Part shown: positions 34,641-44,024 of the stretch, one piece after another
How positions within the stretch are numbered: the stretch's first letter is position 1
Layout: every line of letters starts with the position of its first letter
DNA from: Pirellulales bacterium
Lineage (GTDB): Bacteria; Planctomycetota; Planctomycetia; Pirellulales; Thermoguttaceae
Length of the DNA: 64,000 bases
Assembly (NCBI GenBank): GCA_016936015.1
Contig: JAFGPV010000146.1
Location: 1-64,000, forward strand
Direction: 5' to 3'
Notes under the pieces: generated by a model
Databases searched by the model: none
Seen by the model: the letters and a program-made list of their open reading frames with translations, nothing else
What the model was told of the DNA's origin: nothing
Made by a program: the position numbers and the translations under genes

Positions 34641-36815
34641 TCACGGGGCCGCGGCCGCCAGGGATTCTTCGGGCTGGTGAACTCTTTCGGCCCGGGAGGT
34701 GTCGATCGCCAGTTGCATGGTGACGCTCCAGCGGCCGTCCTTGTCGGGCGCGACGTGCCAGTGGGGCAGCACGGCGACCGATTGGTGGACCAGCTCAAAG
34801 CCGCTTTCCGAGAGGCTGACCGTCTCGACGGGGAACGCCCAAAAGTGCGTCGGCCGCGACGTTTTCAAGGCCGCGTCGATCCCCAGCCACTCGTCCGTGA
34901 GGTGGAGGCCCTGGGCGTCGTTCAGTTCCAGTCTCGTGCCGAGCTGTCCCAGGCGATTGCCGCCGAGGTCGGAGAAGTAGCGGTCGTCGGCTCCGGCGGG
35001 CAGTCCGGCGAAGTTGAACTCCACCGCGAAGTGCAGGCGCTGCTCGGGCGGAAGGTTCTCCAGCAGGTACGCGACGTGCAGCGTGGAACTGCCGGCCTCC
35101 AGGGTCAGGCCCTTGGTGATCCGCACGGGGACGCCGCCGACGGAGCCGTTGCGGGCCAGTTGCACCTGGATGCGGTCGGGATTGCGGCGGAGCCGGGTTT
35201 CATACATGCCGTCGGCAAAGTCGCCCCGCTGCGGCGCCGCGCCCGAGGCCACCGCCTCGCACGTGGCGTCGGCGTCGTAAAACAGGTCGATCAGGCTCTT
35301 TCGCGCGTGATCGTCGTACTGGAGGCGTTGGTCCAGGTCGGGCTGCTTGAAGGTGACCATTTCGTGGATACTGGCCACCGCGTCATGATTGTGTTGTCTG
35401 CCGGCCAGCACCTTGGCATGATACGCCTCGGGCCGGCGGGCGAGCGTGGCCAGCAGGTTGTGTTCGATGGCCCGGACGTCGAGTTCGTAGATCTGTCCGC
35501 CGCGGCACGGCGCCAGCAGAACCGACAGGCGGTCGTTGGCCAGGCGGACCTCCTGCCGGCCGTCGAAATTGTAGTCGTCGGCGGCCGCCTCGACCCAGAC
35601 CTCCGGGCGGCCGGCGGCCTTCTCCAGCAGGCCTTCCGCGGCGATGAGGTGCTGATAGACCGCGTTGCGGAGGTGCGGCAGGTACAATCCGCCGAACGTC
35701 CCGTGCCAATAGGCGCAATTGCACTGGGCGCGGTAGAGTTCCGAGCGTGCGCGATCCGGCAACTCGCCGACGGCGCCGCCTTCGAGCATTTCCTGCAACC
35801 GCCGACTGACGGCCATCATCCGGCAGTACATTTCGTTGGCCTCGGGGTACTTGATCCGGAAATTCCGCCAGGTGCCCCCGCGGATGAAATTCCGGATTGT
35901 CGACCATTGCGGATGGTCCTGCATCTCGTGGGCGACCTGCTCGTAAGCGGTCAGCGTCGCCGTCGGCAACGCCCATTCGGTCATCTCACGATAGCTGCAA
36001 TCGGGAAGGTAGATTTTCCCGGCCGGCGGAACGTTGTCGAAGGCCTCCGCCAGCGTGGTCACCTGGATCCAGTCCTGGTTGCGGACCAAGGCGTCGAAGA
36101 ACCGCTCCAGCCAGCCGTCTTGATAAACGTGCTTGTGGGTCCCCGGCCAGGTGCCGAACTTCTCGCCGTCGTCGCCGCAGACGGCGATCGTCTCCGGATG
36201 CGCCTCGGCCAGTTGCGCCAGGTAGTCGATCGTCTGCTGCGGATCGGCGAAGGGGATCAGGTACCGCAGCCGTTCGCTGCCGGGAAAGACCGAAAGCAGC
36301 CGGCCTTCGTCTTCGGTGATGAAATGGCCGGTGAGCCGTTCCTCGGGCAGACCGGCGCACTTGAAATGAAAATCGTCGAGCACGGTGTATTCGATGCCGG
36401 CGTCGGCCAGGTCGCGGGTATAGGAAGGCTCCCAGACGCGCTCGGAGACCCACATCCCGCGGACCGTCGCTCCCAGGCGGTTTTGCAGCCAGCGGGTGTA
36501 ACTGCGGATCTGCCCGACGCGGTCCCGCTGGGGGATCATCGCCAGGATCGGTTCGTAGAAGGCCCCGCCGAGGATTTCCAGCCGGCCGTGGTTGACCAAT
36601 TCGGCAATTTGATCGAGGTACTGCGGCTGCCGGGCGGCCAGCCATTCCACCAGCGAGCCGCTGACGTGAACGGAACTTTTCAGCGTCTCAAAACGCCGAA
36701 AAACGTCGAGAAACGGCCGGTAGCTGTCCTCGAAGGCCTGTTGAAAGACGAAATCGAAATTGCCGACGGGTTGATGGTTGTGCAGGGCCAGGACGAAACG
36801 GATGCGGGGAGGCAT
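34641..36815 (-). CDS. Glycoside hydrolase family 57, alpha-amylase / 4-alpha-glucanotransferase type
   Basis: A 724-residue GH57 enzyme acting on alpha-1,4-glucans (starch or glycogen-like) by hydrolysis or disproportionation. The N-terminal catalytic barrel starts with FVLALHNHQPVGNFD. The nucleophile is Glu125 in SERVWEPS and the acid/base is in CGDDGEKFG (Asp215 or Asp216), by comparison with Thermococcus litoralis glucanotransferase. The middle and C-terminal regions match the DUF1925 and DUF1926 domains of that enzyme. No signal peptide, so it is cytoplasmic, probably in storage-glucan turnover. No glycogen genes are near. It has its own terminator and no strong Shine-Dalgarno. Confidence 0.92.
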   Translation of the reverse strand: MPPRIRFVLALHNHQPVGNFDFVFQQAFEDSYRPFLDVFRRFETLKSSVHVSGSLVEWLAARQPQYLDQIAELVNHGRLEILGGAFYEPILAMIPQRDRVGQIRSYTRWLQNRLGATVRGMWVSERVWEPSYTRDLADAGIEYTVLDDFHFKCAGLPEERLTGHFITEDEGRLLSVFPGSERLRYLIPFADPQQTIDYLAQLAEAHPETIAVCGDDGEKFGTWPGTHKHVYQDGWLERFFDALVRNQDWIQVTTLAEAFDNVPPAGKIYLPDCSYREMTEWALPTATLTAYEQVAHEMQDHPQWSTIRNFIRGGTWRNFRIKYPEANEMYCRMMAVSRRLQEMLEGGAVGELPDRARSELYRAQCNCAYWHGTFGGLYLPHLRNAVYQHLIAAEGLLEKAAGRPEVWVEAAADDYNFDGRQEVRLANDRLSVLLAPCRGGQIYELDVRAIEHNLLATLARRPEAYHAKVLAGRQHNHDAVASIHEMVTFKQPDLDQRLQYDDHARKSLIDLFYDADATCEAVASGAAPQRGDFADGMYETRLRRNPDRIQVQLARNGSVGGVPVRITKGLTLEAGSSTLHVAYLLENLPPEQRLHFAVEFNFAGLPAGADDRYFSDLGGNRLGQLGTRLELNDAQGLHLTDEWLGIDAALKTSRPTHFWAFPVETVSLSESGFELVHQSVAVLPHWHVAPDKDGRWSVTMQLAIDTSRAERVHQPEESLAAAAP

Positions 36816-37212
36816 GGCAGTTTATTCACGGGGCAGGAGGAAAATTCTCGGGAACCCTTTCTTCATCGGCACGCATTTCCGGATTTATACAGTTTACCCA
36901 AGCGGAAAGACTTCCGGAGCCGGGAACGTTTTGGCAACCGTTTGAAACAATACCTACAAACCTTTTTATTGATTCTCCGAAATCTCGATTCCCCTTTCCT
37001 TGGGCAGAATCCACTGTGGATTTGCTTCGTGGATTTCGGTCAATCAACGGCGGCCGGACGACCGTCGGGCGGCCATCGATTGGCAGGAACTCCCAATTTA
37101 GCGTCTCCGGCAATTAATAAAACTATAAAAACCGGTGCCTCGCTCAAATCCCCCTCTCTTCGTAAAGCCCGGCATAACCTCTATAAGGCAGTCATAATGC
37201 GCAAGTTCCCGC
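36816..37212. other. Divergent intergenic region between GH57 and M28 peptidase genes
   Basis: About 400 bases with no gene. On the minus strand TATAAA near 36890 could be a -10 for the GH57 gene, without a good -35. The plus-strand promoter for the peptidase follows at 37213. Confidence 0.4.
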
Positions 37213-37241
37213 GTGTCAAAGGGTCTGGAGAATGATATAAT
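37213..37241 (+). promoter_or_regulatory. Promoter of the M28 peptidase gene
   Basis: GTGTCA at 37213-37218 (4 of 6 matches), a 17-nt spacer and a perfect TATAAT at 37236-37241. It lies inside a longer open frame, which argues for the later start codon at 37297. Confidence 0.6.
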
Positions 37242-37296
37242 CCGGTTAATCGAAGGAACACAATTTGTACTCCTCCCCCGAGATTTGCAAGAAAAA

Positions 37297-38496
37297 ATGA
37301 ACGGGACACCTCCGAAAAGAGTGATTATTTTCCCGGGCGGAATCCTGTCGGGGGGACCCGCTGTTGTTTTCTTTATTGCCCTAGTTTGCTCCCCGGCGCC
37401 GGCCGCGGACCTTGGACGCCCCAGGGAACAAACGCCGGCGGCCGTCGAGGCCCGGCTCAAGGAGACGGTCGGATATCTGGCCTCCGACGAACTCCGGGGG
37501 CGCAGCCCGGGGACCAAGGAGATCGACCTGGCGGCCGACTACATCGTCAAGCGGATGACCGGAATCGGATTGAAGACCGACCTCTTTCAAGGAACTCCCT
37601 TTCAGCACTTTCGCGCCCGGGTCAGAAATTTTCAGGCCGAAAACCGTTCCCATTGGCCGGGTCTGTTGGACTACGTCGGCCGGAGGGTCTATGACATGCA
37701 TCGGAGGCAAAATGGTTCGTCTCCGGCCAGACCGGCGGTGAAAGAAGCGGCGCCGTTTCCGAGCGGCCCGGTCGAAATGAAGAACGTCGTGGCGATGCTC
37801 GAAGGCGCAGGCCCCCTAGCCGAGGAAACCATTGTCGTCGGGGCGCATTACGATCACCTGGGAGTGCAGAAAAATCTCGCGGGCCAATGGGAAATCTACA
37901 ACGGCGCCAACGACAATGCCTCGGGCGTGGCCGTGATGCTGGAGACGGCCGAGATCCTCGCGCGGCGTCCGAAAAGGCTGCCGCGCCGGGTGGTGTTTGT
38001 CGCCTTCAGCGGCGAGGAATCGGGCCTGCTGGGCAGTTTCCATTACGTCAGTGATCCGCCCGTCCCCCTGGAAAAGACAATCGCGATGATCAATCTGGAC
38101 ATGGTGGGATCTCTGCAAGGCGAGATGCTGATCGCCCTGGGCACGTCCACGTCGTCCCGGCTGGCCAAGCTGGCCAACCGGTCGGCCAAGCGCCATCAAC
38201 TCCGTCTGCTGAAAATCCCGTTTGTTTTGGCAGGCAGCGATCACGTGCCGTTCTACGCGCATCGTGTTCCGGTGGTGTTCTTCGTCACCCGCGGAGGGCG
38301 GGCCGACTACCATCGCCCGACGGACGATCCCGAGAAGCTCAATTATCCCGGGATGCGGAGGATCGCCGCCGTAACGGCCGACCTGGCGTCGGCCCTGGCC
38401 GAAGCGGACCGTCGTCCCGAATTCGCCAAAGACGGCCCGATCAGCATCCTCGTCCGCTACGCCCTGCGCCTTTGGAGTCGGATCTCCGGCAATTGA
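37297..38496 (+). CDS. Exported M28-family zinc aminopeptidase/carboxypeptidase
   Basis: A 399-residue protein with an N-terminal signal (VVFFIALVCSPAPAADL) and an M28 co-catalytic zinc peptidase domain. Metal ligands are visible as His and Asp in VVGAHYDHLG, Asp in NGANDNASG, Glu-Glu in FSGEESGLLG, Asp in INLDMVG and a late His in TRGGRADYHRPTDD. It would release amino acids from peptides in the periplasm. ATG 37297 starts right at a basic-hydrophobic signal peptide and lies downstream of the TATAAT at 37236. The longer frame from 37213 would start within the promoter. Only GAAAAA precedes the start. It is a single gene. Confidence 0.88.
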   Translation: MNGTPPKRVIIFPGGILSGGPAVVFFIALVCSPAPAADLGRPREQTPAAVEARLKETVGYLASDELRGRSPGTKEIDLAADYIVKRMTGIGLKTDLFQGTPFQHFRARVRNFQAENRSHWPGLLDYVGRRVYDMHRRQNGSSPARPAVKEAAPFPSGPVEMKNVVAMLEGAGPLAEETIVVGAHYDHLGVQKNLAGQWEIYNGANDNASGVAVMLETAEILARRPKRLPRRVVFVAFSGEESGLLGSFHYVSDPPVPLEKTIAMINLDMVGSLQGEMLIALGTSTSSRLAKLANRSAKRHQLRLLKIPFVLAGSDHVPFYAHRVPVVFFVTRGGRADYHRPTDDPEKLNYPGMRRIAAVTADLASALAEADRRPEFAKDGPISILVRYALRLWSRISGN

Positions 38497-38562
38497 CTTC
38501 CGTCACCTTGTCCCAGTGAAGATGTTTGCCCATTTCCCGATAAAATGAAATCAGTTGGCTTC

Positions 38563-38778
38563 CTATCCGGTTACCGGGGTTTTTAAAAAAGCCGGTGATC
38601 GGGCTTCAATCCTTCTCATCGTCTCGCGGTCGTACAATTTTTCTCCACAGGCGGGACACTCAAAGAATTCGAGATTTATTACTGCAAATTTCCGCCCTTC
38701 GTATTCTCCTTGCCAATCCTTCCGGACTTTTCGGATGCGATCGCTGCCGCAGGTTGGACAGGTGGTAATCTGGAACAT
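38563..38778 (-). CDS. YgiT/MqsA-type zinc-ribbon protein without visible toxin
   Basis: A 71-residue protein with two CxxC pairs (Cys7/Cys10 in TTCPTCGS and Cys41/Cys44 in ECPACGEKLYD) and the ending YDRETMRRIEA, the signature of YgiT-type zinc-finger antitoxins. These normally sit beside a small toxin (MqsR-, HigB- or DUF4258-like). No small toxin frame is visible on either side, and the helix-turn-helix half found in MqsA is absent, so this looks like an orphan or relic. Upstream is a dispersed repeat (GGATGACATG ... GGAGATCC), a possible sign of rearrangement. Confidence 0.8.
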   Translation of the reverse strand: MFQITTCPTCGSDRIRKVRKDWQGEYEGRKFAVINLEFFECPACGEKLYDRETMRRIEARSPAFLKTPVTG

Positions 38779-38840
38779 CTTACAATGCCTTTTTCGAGGA
38801 GATCCTTCGCTCCGCTCAGGATGACATGTATCCCTGATCC

Positions 38841-39758
38841 TTACCCCTTCGCCCCCAGCAGCCAGGCGAGGATGCCTTTTTGGGCGTGCATGCGGTTGGC
38901 GGCCTGCTGGAGGACGACGCTTTGGGGGCCGTCGATCACCTCGTCGGTGACCTCCTCGCCGCGATGGGCGGGCAGGCAGTGCATGAAAATCGCCCCCTTT
39001 TGGGCCTGAGCCATAAGCTCCGCGCCAACTTGGTAGGGGGCGAAGGCCTTGCGGCGGGTCTCCTTCTCACTCTCGAAACCCATGCTGTACCAGACGTCGG
39101 TATAGATGGCCACGGCGTCGCGGACCGCTTCGACGGGATCCTCGGTCAGGATCAGTTCCCCCTGAGGCGCCTCACGGCGGATCCACGCCAAATCCCTCTC
39201 GCTGAATTGATAAGATTTGGGCGAGGCCATCACCATCCGCAGGCCCAGCTTGCCGCAGCCGACGGCCAGGCTCCGGGCAACGTTGTTCGCGTCGCCGATC
39301 CAAGCCAGCGTGTGTCCCTCCAGCTTGGGGACCAGTTCGCGGATGGTGAACAGGTCGGCCAGCGCCTGGCAGGGATGGCTGAAATCAGTCAGGCCGTTAA
39401 TCACGGAGCAGGAACAGAAGGGGGTCAGTTCGGCGGCGGTCGCGTGGCGGCCCACGCGGAGCACGACGACGTCGACGTATTCGCTCAGGACGCGGCCGAA
39501 GTCGGCGAGGCTTTCCCGCTTGCCGAAGCCGGTGTCGCTTCCCAGAAAGAGCGTGCTGCCGCCGAGATGGGCCATCGCCGCCTCGAAGCTGACCCGGGTC
39601 CGCAGCGAGGGCTTCTCGAACAACAGGGCCATCACCCGGCCGGGCAGCAGCGGCTCCCGCAATCCCGACTCGTACTTGCTCTTCAGGTCCTCGGCAATCG
39701 AGAAGATGCGTTCGATCTCAACCTTCGACAAATCGGCCAGCGTCAGTAGGTGTCTCAT
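38841..39758 (-). CDS. argF: Ornithine carbamoyltransferase
   Basis: ArgF joins ornithine and carbamoyl phosphate to citrulline, the sixth step of arginine synthesis. Carbamoyl-phosphate binding motif SLRTR lies in FEKPSLRTRVSFE, with HPCQALADL and the ornithine-binding HCLPAHRGEEVTDEV. Length 305 is normal. It is last in an argB-argD-argF series on the minus strand, 86 nt after argD. Directly before its ATG the leader has purine/pyrimidine micro-repeats (GACCTCTGACCCCTGACCTC), with GAGG as possible ribosome site. Regulation is not visible; no ARG box was recognised. Confidence 0.95.
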   Translation of the reverse strand: MRHLLTLADLSKVEIERIFSIAEDLKSKYESGLREPLLPGRVMALLFEKPSLRTRVSFEAAMAHLGGSTLFLGSDTGFGKRESLADFGRVLSEYVDVVVLRVGRHATAAELTPFCSCSVINGLTDFSHPCQALADLFTIRELVPKLEGHTLAWIGDANNVARSLAVGCGKLGLRMVMASPKSYQFSERDLAWIRREAPQGELILTEDPVEAVRDAVAIYTDVWYSMGFESEKETRRKAFAPYQVGAELMAQAQKGAIFMHCLPAHRGEEVTDEVIDGPQSVVLQQAANRMHAQKGILAWLLGAKG

Positions 39759-39844
39759 GGGAACCTCAGAGGTCAGAGGTCAGGGGTCAGAGATGAGGAA
39801 AAAGTTCCTTGCTTTCGTGTTTCCCTGATCTCCGACCTCTTCTA

Positions 39845-41065
<1,221 letters not shown>

Positions 41066-41085
41066 GGCAGGGGACTCCTTGCGGA

Positions 41086-41212
41086 AATAATTATTGCAAA
41101 TTGGCCATTGCAATTTGCAAGTTGCAAATTAAACGACGATAAAAAACAACCAACTGATATTCCATCATTGTCCAATTTGCAATTTGAAATTTGCAATTAT
41201 CAATTTGCAATC
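41086..41212. repeat. TTGCAA-type degenerate tandem tract between argB and argD
   Basis: Units close to TTGCAA and AATTTGCAA are repeated about ten times across the gap. The same kind of tract recurs at 56225-56262, 56386-56430, 57066-57090 and 57212-57232 around flgH and flgI. It fills almost the whole intergenic space. Confidence 0.75.
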
Positions 41213-42089
41213 ACTCCTTCGCGATCTGTGTTCCCACGCCTTTCGTGGTGTACACTTCCAGCAGCAGCGAGTGTCGCAGTTTGCCGTCGATGATGTGGAT
41301 TTTGTTGACGCCGCGCTGGAGGGTTTCGAGGCAGGCTTCGACCTTGGGGATCATGCCGCTGGCGATCGCCCCGCTGGCGATCAACTGCCGGGCCTCGGCG
41401 GCGGTCAGGCTGTGGATCAAGGAATCGGGATCATTCTTGTCGCGGCGGACTCCGTTGACGTCGCTTAAGTATACGAGCTTCTCCGCTTCGACGGCCTGGG
41501 CCACGGCCGTGGCGGCGGTGTCGGCGTTGACGTTGAGTTTCTGCCGCTCCTTCGTGACGCACATCGAGGGGATCACCGGCACGATGCCGGCGTGGCAGAG
41601 GTGCTCGATCGTCGGCCGGTCCACCCGGGTGACCGTGCCGACGTAGCCGAGGTCGATCGGCGCGCCGTTTTCATCGGGCAGTTGGATGCGTTCGCCGCGG
41701 AGCACGTTGGTGGTGCGGAAGTTCAGGGCCTGGGCCCGGCCGCCCAGGTTGTTGATCTGCCGGGCCAGCTCCTCGTTGATCTCGCCGGCCAGGACCCGCT
41801 CGACCACCTCGAGGGTGGCCTCGTCGGTGTATCGCCGGCCGTGGACGAAACGAGGTTCGAGGCCGATCTCGGCCATCGCTCGGCTGATCCGCGCCCCGCC
41901 GCCGTGCACCAACACCGGCCGCATGCCCACCGTCTCCATGAAGACGACGTCCACCAGTAGGTGCATGAGCGCCCGCTGGTCCTCGAGCACGCTGCCGCCC
42001 AGCTTGATGACGGTGATCTTGCCGCGGAACTGCCGGATCCATTGCAGGGCCTCGATCAGGACGTCGGCTTTCAGGATCGCTTCTTCCAA
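41211..42089 (-). CDS. argB: Acetylglutamate kinase
   Basis: ArgB phosphorylates N-acetylglutamate, the second step of arginine synthesis, and is often the arginine-inhibited one. The amino-acid-kinase fold shows [46 protein letters not shown] and [17 protein letters not shown]. The start is TTG 42089, preceded by GGAGG at nine bases, giving 292 residues like other ArgB. The longer frame upstream crosses a palindromic repeat and the promoter, so it is not coding. First gene of the argB-argD-argF operon. Confidence 0.94.
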   Translation of the reverse strand: MEEAILKADVLIEALQWIRQFRGKITVIKLGGSVLEDQRALMHLLVDVVFMETVGMRPVLVHGGGARISRAMAEIGLEPRFVHGRRYTDEATLEVVERVLAGEINEELARQINNLGGRAQALNFRTTNVLRGERIQLPDENGAPIDLGYVGTVTRVDRPTIEHLCHAGIVPVIPSMCVTKERQKLNVNADTAATAVAQAVEAEKLVYLSDVNGVRRDKNDPDSLIHSLTAAEARQLIASGAIASGMIPKVEACLETLQRGVNKIHIIDGKLRHSLLLEVYTTKGVGTQIAKE

Positions 42090-42124
42090 TGCCTTGCACC
42101 TCCGGTTTTTCCAACCGTATGCTC

Positions 42125-42153
42125 CAACGCCCCGCGAGGGCAATCGCGGGGGT
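42125..42153. repeat. Palindromic repeat, family B copy 4 (single arm) in the argB leader
   Basis: CAACGCCCCGCGAGGGCAAT and TCGCGGGGG form one hairpin of the family. The usual second arm is missing. It lies in the predicted 5' untranslated region of argB, 36 nt before its TTG start. Confidence 0.75.
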
Positions 42154-42288
42154 GCCTCCGGGAAACCGCAACTCCAGGAGGACGGGTATTCTTGCCCTTC
42201 TTTCCGCCTGACAGGATGTCCGGCTCCCTGGGGGATTCCCGAAAAACGCAAACCCCCGGCAGAATCATCCGCACGGGGGAAACCCCGC

Positions 42289-42316
42289 ATTTTATAGTCT
42301 TTTCCCCGGTTGTCAA
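42289..42316 (-). promoter_or_regulatory. Promoter of the argBDF operon
   Basis: Minus strand TTGACA (42316-42311), a 16-nt spacer and TAAAAT (42294-42289). The leader to TTG 42089 would be about 190 nt and includes the family B hairpin. Confidence 0.75.
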
Positions 42317-42852
42317 CGGAAAAGAAGCCCCTTTCGGCAAATGCACACTCGTTTGACCCCATCTTTCAGGGGGGGGATTGACATTTGAAATGATCTTGAT
42401 TAACTTACGATTAAATCAATTGACCTGTTTGATGGAGGCAGCGGACTTACCTCGGCGAAATTATTCGATTAGTGCTTCGCAGGGGTACATTCTTACCCGA
42501 CGCGGGATCTTCTTTCCCCGGCGTTTTTTTCGCTGGTTTTCTCTCCCTGCTGAATGGATGAGTGCGCTGATTTCCGGAAGGCGCTCTCTTCGGTTCAATA
42601 CGCGGCAGGGAAAAAGATATAGATGCCACGTATTTTTAACAGGTTTTTCGACACAGAATTTGAAAGCTCCTCTTGCTTCGGAGGCAGCGTTTGCCTTGGT
42701 GTTCACGTGGGAATTGGGAATTGATTGCGGTCGAAAACGGCTGGCTGCGCTAATTCCTGGTTCCATGTGGATTCCCCGTTAAATAATCGCTACCCGAAGT
42801 GCATGTTCCGGCAAGATTCCGTCGGAGCCCCCAAATTATAGGAGCAATCATC
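42317..42852. other. Intergenic region before the C39-like gene
   Basis: No gene supported. The 134-codon frame at 42378-42782 shows no recognisable family and no ribosome site. TTGACA at 42379 with TAACTT 17 nt later is a weak promoter candidate for the downstream gene, but 450 nt away. Bases 42380-42430 are AT-rich. Confidence 0.4.
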
Positions 42853-43932
42853 ATGAGATGGGTTCGCTGGCAAGGTTTTTTCATCATTGGTTTATTTAGT
42901 GTGATTTTGTTGGGTAACGCGGCGGCGGTCTTGGCAATCGAGCCCGTTACAACCTTTTTCGATGAGCAATTGGGCTGCGAGATCGGCATTACCCAAACCA
43001 CAAGCGGACCGACGGTACCGGAGGGGACGGGACCATCTCCCATCTCACAATCCGCGGTGATGCTTTCGAATGTTCCCACTTCTTCGTGGACGTGTGGATG
43101 TTCCGCCACCTCGGCGGGGATGATGTTCGGTTATTATGACCGGACCGGCTATAGCAACATGTACACCGGTCCGTGCGGCGGGGGCGTGGTACCGCTGACG
43201 CATTTGGGGCAGGGCGATCCCACGAATCCCATCGCCGGCTCCTGCTCAATCATCGCCACGCAGAACGGCTTCGACGGCCGGGTCACCAAAGGCCACGTCG
43301 ACGATTACTGGATCAGTTCTGGCAGCCCCGGTCCCGACCCCTGGGTGGGCAATTGGACGGAACATACCTGGAGCGGCTGCACCGCCGACTTCATGGGCAC
43401 CAACCAATGGAAATGGGATTACGACTTAAACTCGTCGATCGATTCCAACGTCGACGGCTCTACCACGTTTTTTTATAATCCCAGCGGCACCAAACTTTAT
43501 GACTATACTCCCTCCGCTGCATACGGCCTGCCCCGGACTGAAGGCTGCCACGGCATGAGGCTCTTTGCCGAATCCCGCGGCTATACCGTTCTGACAAATT
43601 ACACCCAATTGATCGCCGAGCAAGTCACGGGGGCATTCTCCTTCGCCGATTACATGAATGAAATCAACAACGGTTATCCGGTAATGATCCAGGTGGAAAA
43701 TCATTCCATGGTCGGCATGGGTTATGATGCCTCCACAAATAAGGTCTATCTCCACGACACCTGGGGCGATTATACCGCCTCGATGACCTGGGGCGGCTCC
43801 TACAGCGGCCTGCAGCAATGGGGCGTCACGGTCATTCACCTGGCGCCGGTTCCGGAACCCGCCACCTGGGTCATGCTCGGCACAGGCTTGGTGGGCTTGC
43901 TGGCGTTTTATCGCCGCCGCCGGAGGTCTTGA
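42853..43932 (+). CDS. C39-like cysteine peptidase-fold protein with PEP-CTERM signal
   Basis: A 359-residue exported protein. A signal peptide (FFIIGLFSVILLGNAAAVLA) is followed by a papain-like C39_2-type region: a candidate catalytic Cys in SWTCGCSATSAGMMFGYYDRTGY and a His in IQVENHSMVGMGYD with the later Asp/Asn in VYLHDTWGDY. Four further cysteines (GPCGGG, GSCSI, SGCTAD, EGCHGM) could form disulfides. The C-terminus is VPEPATWVML, a hydrophobic helix and RRRRRS, a textbook PEP-CTERM sorting signal. It is probably exported and processed by an exosortase encoded elsewhere. Whether it is an active peptidase is unproven. AGGAGC precedes ATG 42853. Confidence 0.85.
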   Translation: MRWVRWQGFFIIGLFSVILLGNAAAVLAIEPVTTFFDEQLGCEIGITQTTSGPTVPEGTGPSPISQSAVMLSNVPTSSWTCGCSATSAGMMFGYYDRTGYSNMYTGPCGGGVVPLTHLGQGDPTNPIAGSCSIIATQNGFDGRVTKGHVDDYWISSGSPGPDPWVGNWTEHTWSGCTADFMGTNQWKWDYDLNSSIDSNVDGSTTFFYNPSGTKLYDYTPSAAYGLPRTEGCHGMRLFAESRGYTVLTNYTQLIAEQVTGAFSFADYMNEINNGYPVMIQVENHSMVGMGYDASTNKVYLHDTWGDYTASMTWGGSYSGLQQWGVTVIHLAPVPEPATWVMLGTGLVGLLAFYRRRRRS

Positions 43933-43962
43933 CCTTCCCCTTCCAAAGGGCTTGCCTTGCCC

Positions 43963-44002
43963 AGGACAAGTCTCCCCGGCCGGGGTGACTTGTCCTTTTT
44001 TA
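43963..44002 (+). terminator. Strong rho-independent terminator after the PEP-CTERM gene
   Basis: AGGACAAGTC pairs with GACTTGTCCT and CCCCGG with CCGGGG (16 bp with one T-T mismatch), followed by TTTTTTATT. Its 3' arm also holds the possible -35 box of prs. Confidence 0.93.
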
Positions 44003-44017
44003 TTCATTCCTTACAAT
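43990..44017 (+). promoter_or_regulatory. Candidate prs promoter overlapping the upstream terminator
   Basis: TTGTCC at 43990-43995, a 16-nt spacer and TACAAT at 44012-44017. The predicted start point falls at or next to ATG 44025, suggesting a leaderless message. Confidence 0.5.
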
Positions 44018-44024
44018 GTCTCTC

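Noticed and set aside
34677-37235. 852-codon plus-strand frame opposite the GH57 gene
   Set aside because: The minus strand has full GH57 catalytic motifs. The plus frame is shadow sequence.
42378-42782. 134-codon plus-strand gene before the C39-like gene
   Set aside because: No Shine-Dalgarno, no domain and an amino-acid pattern not resembling a folded protein.
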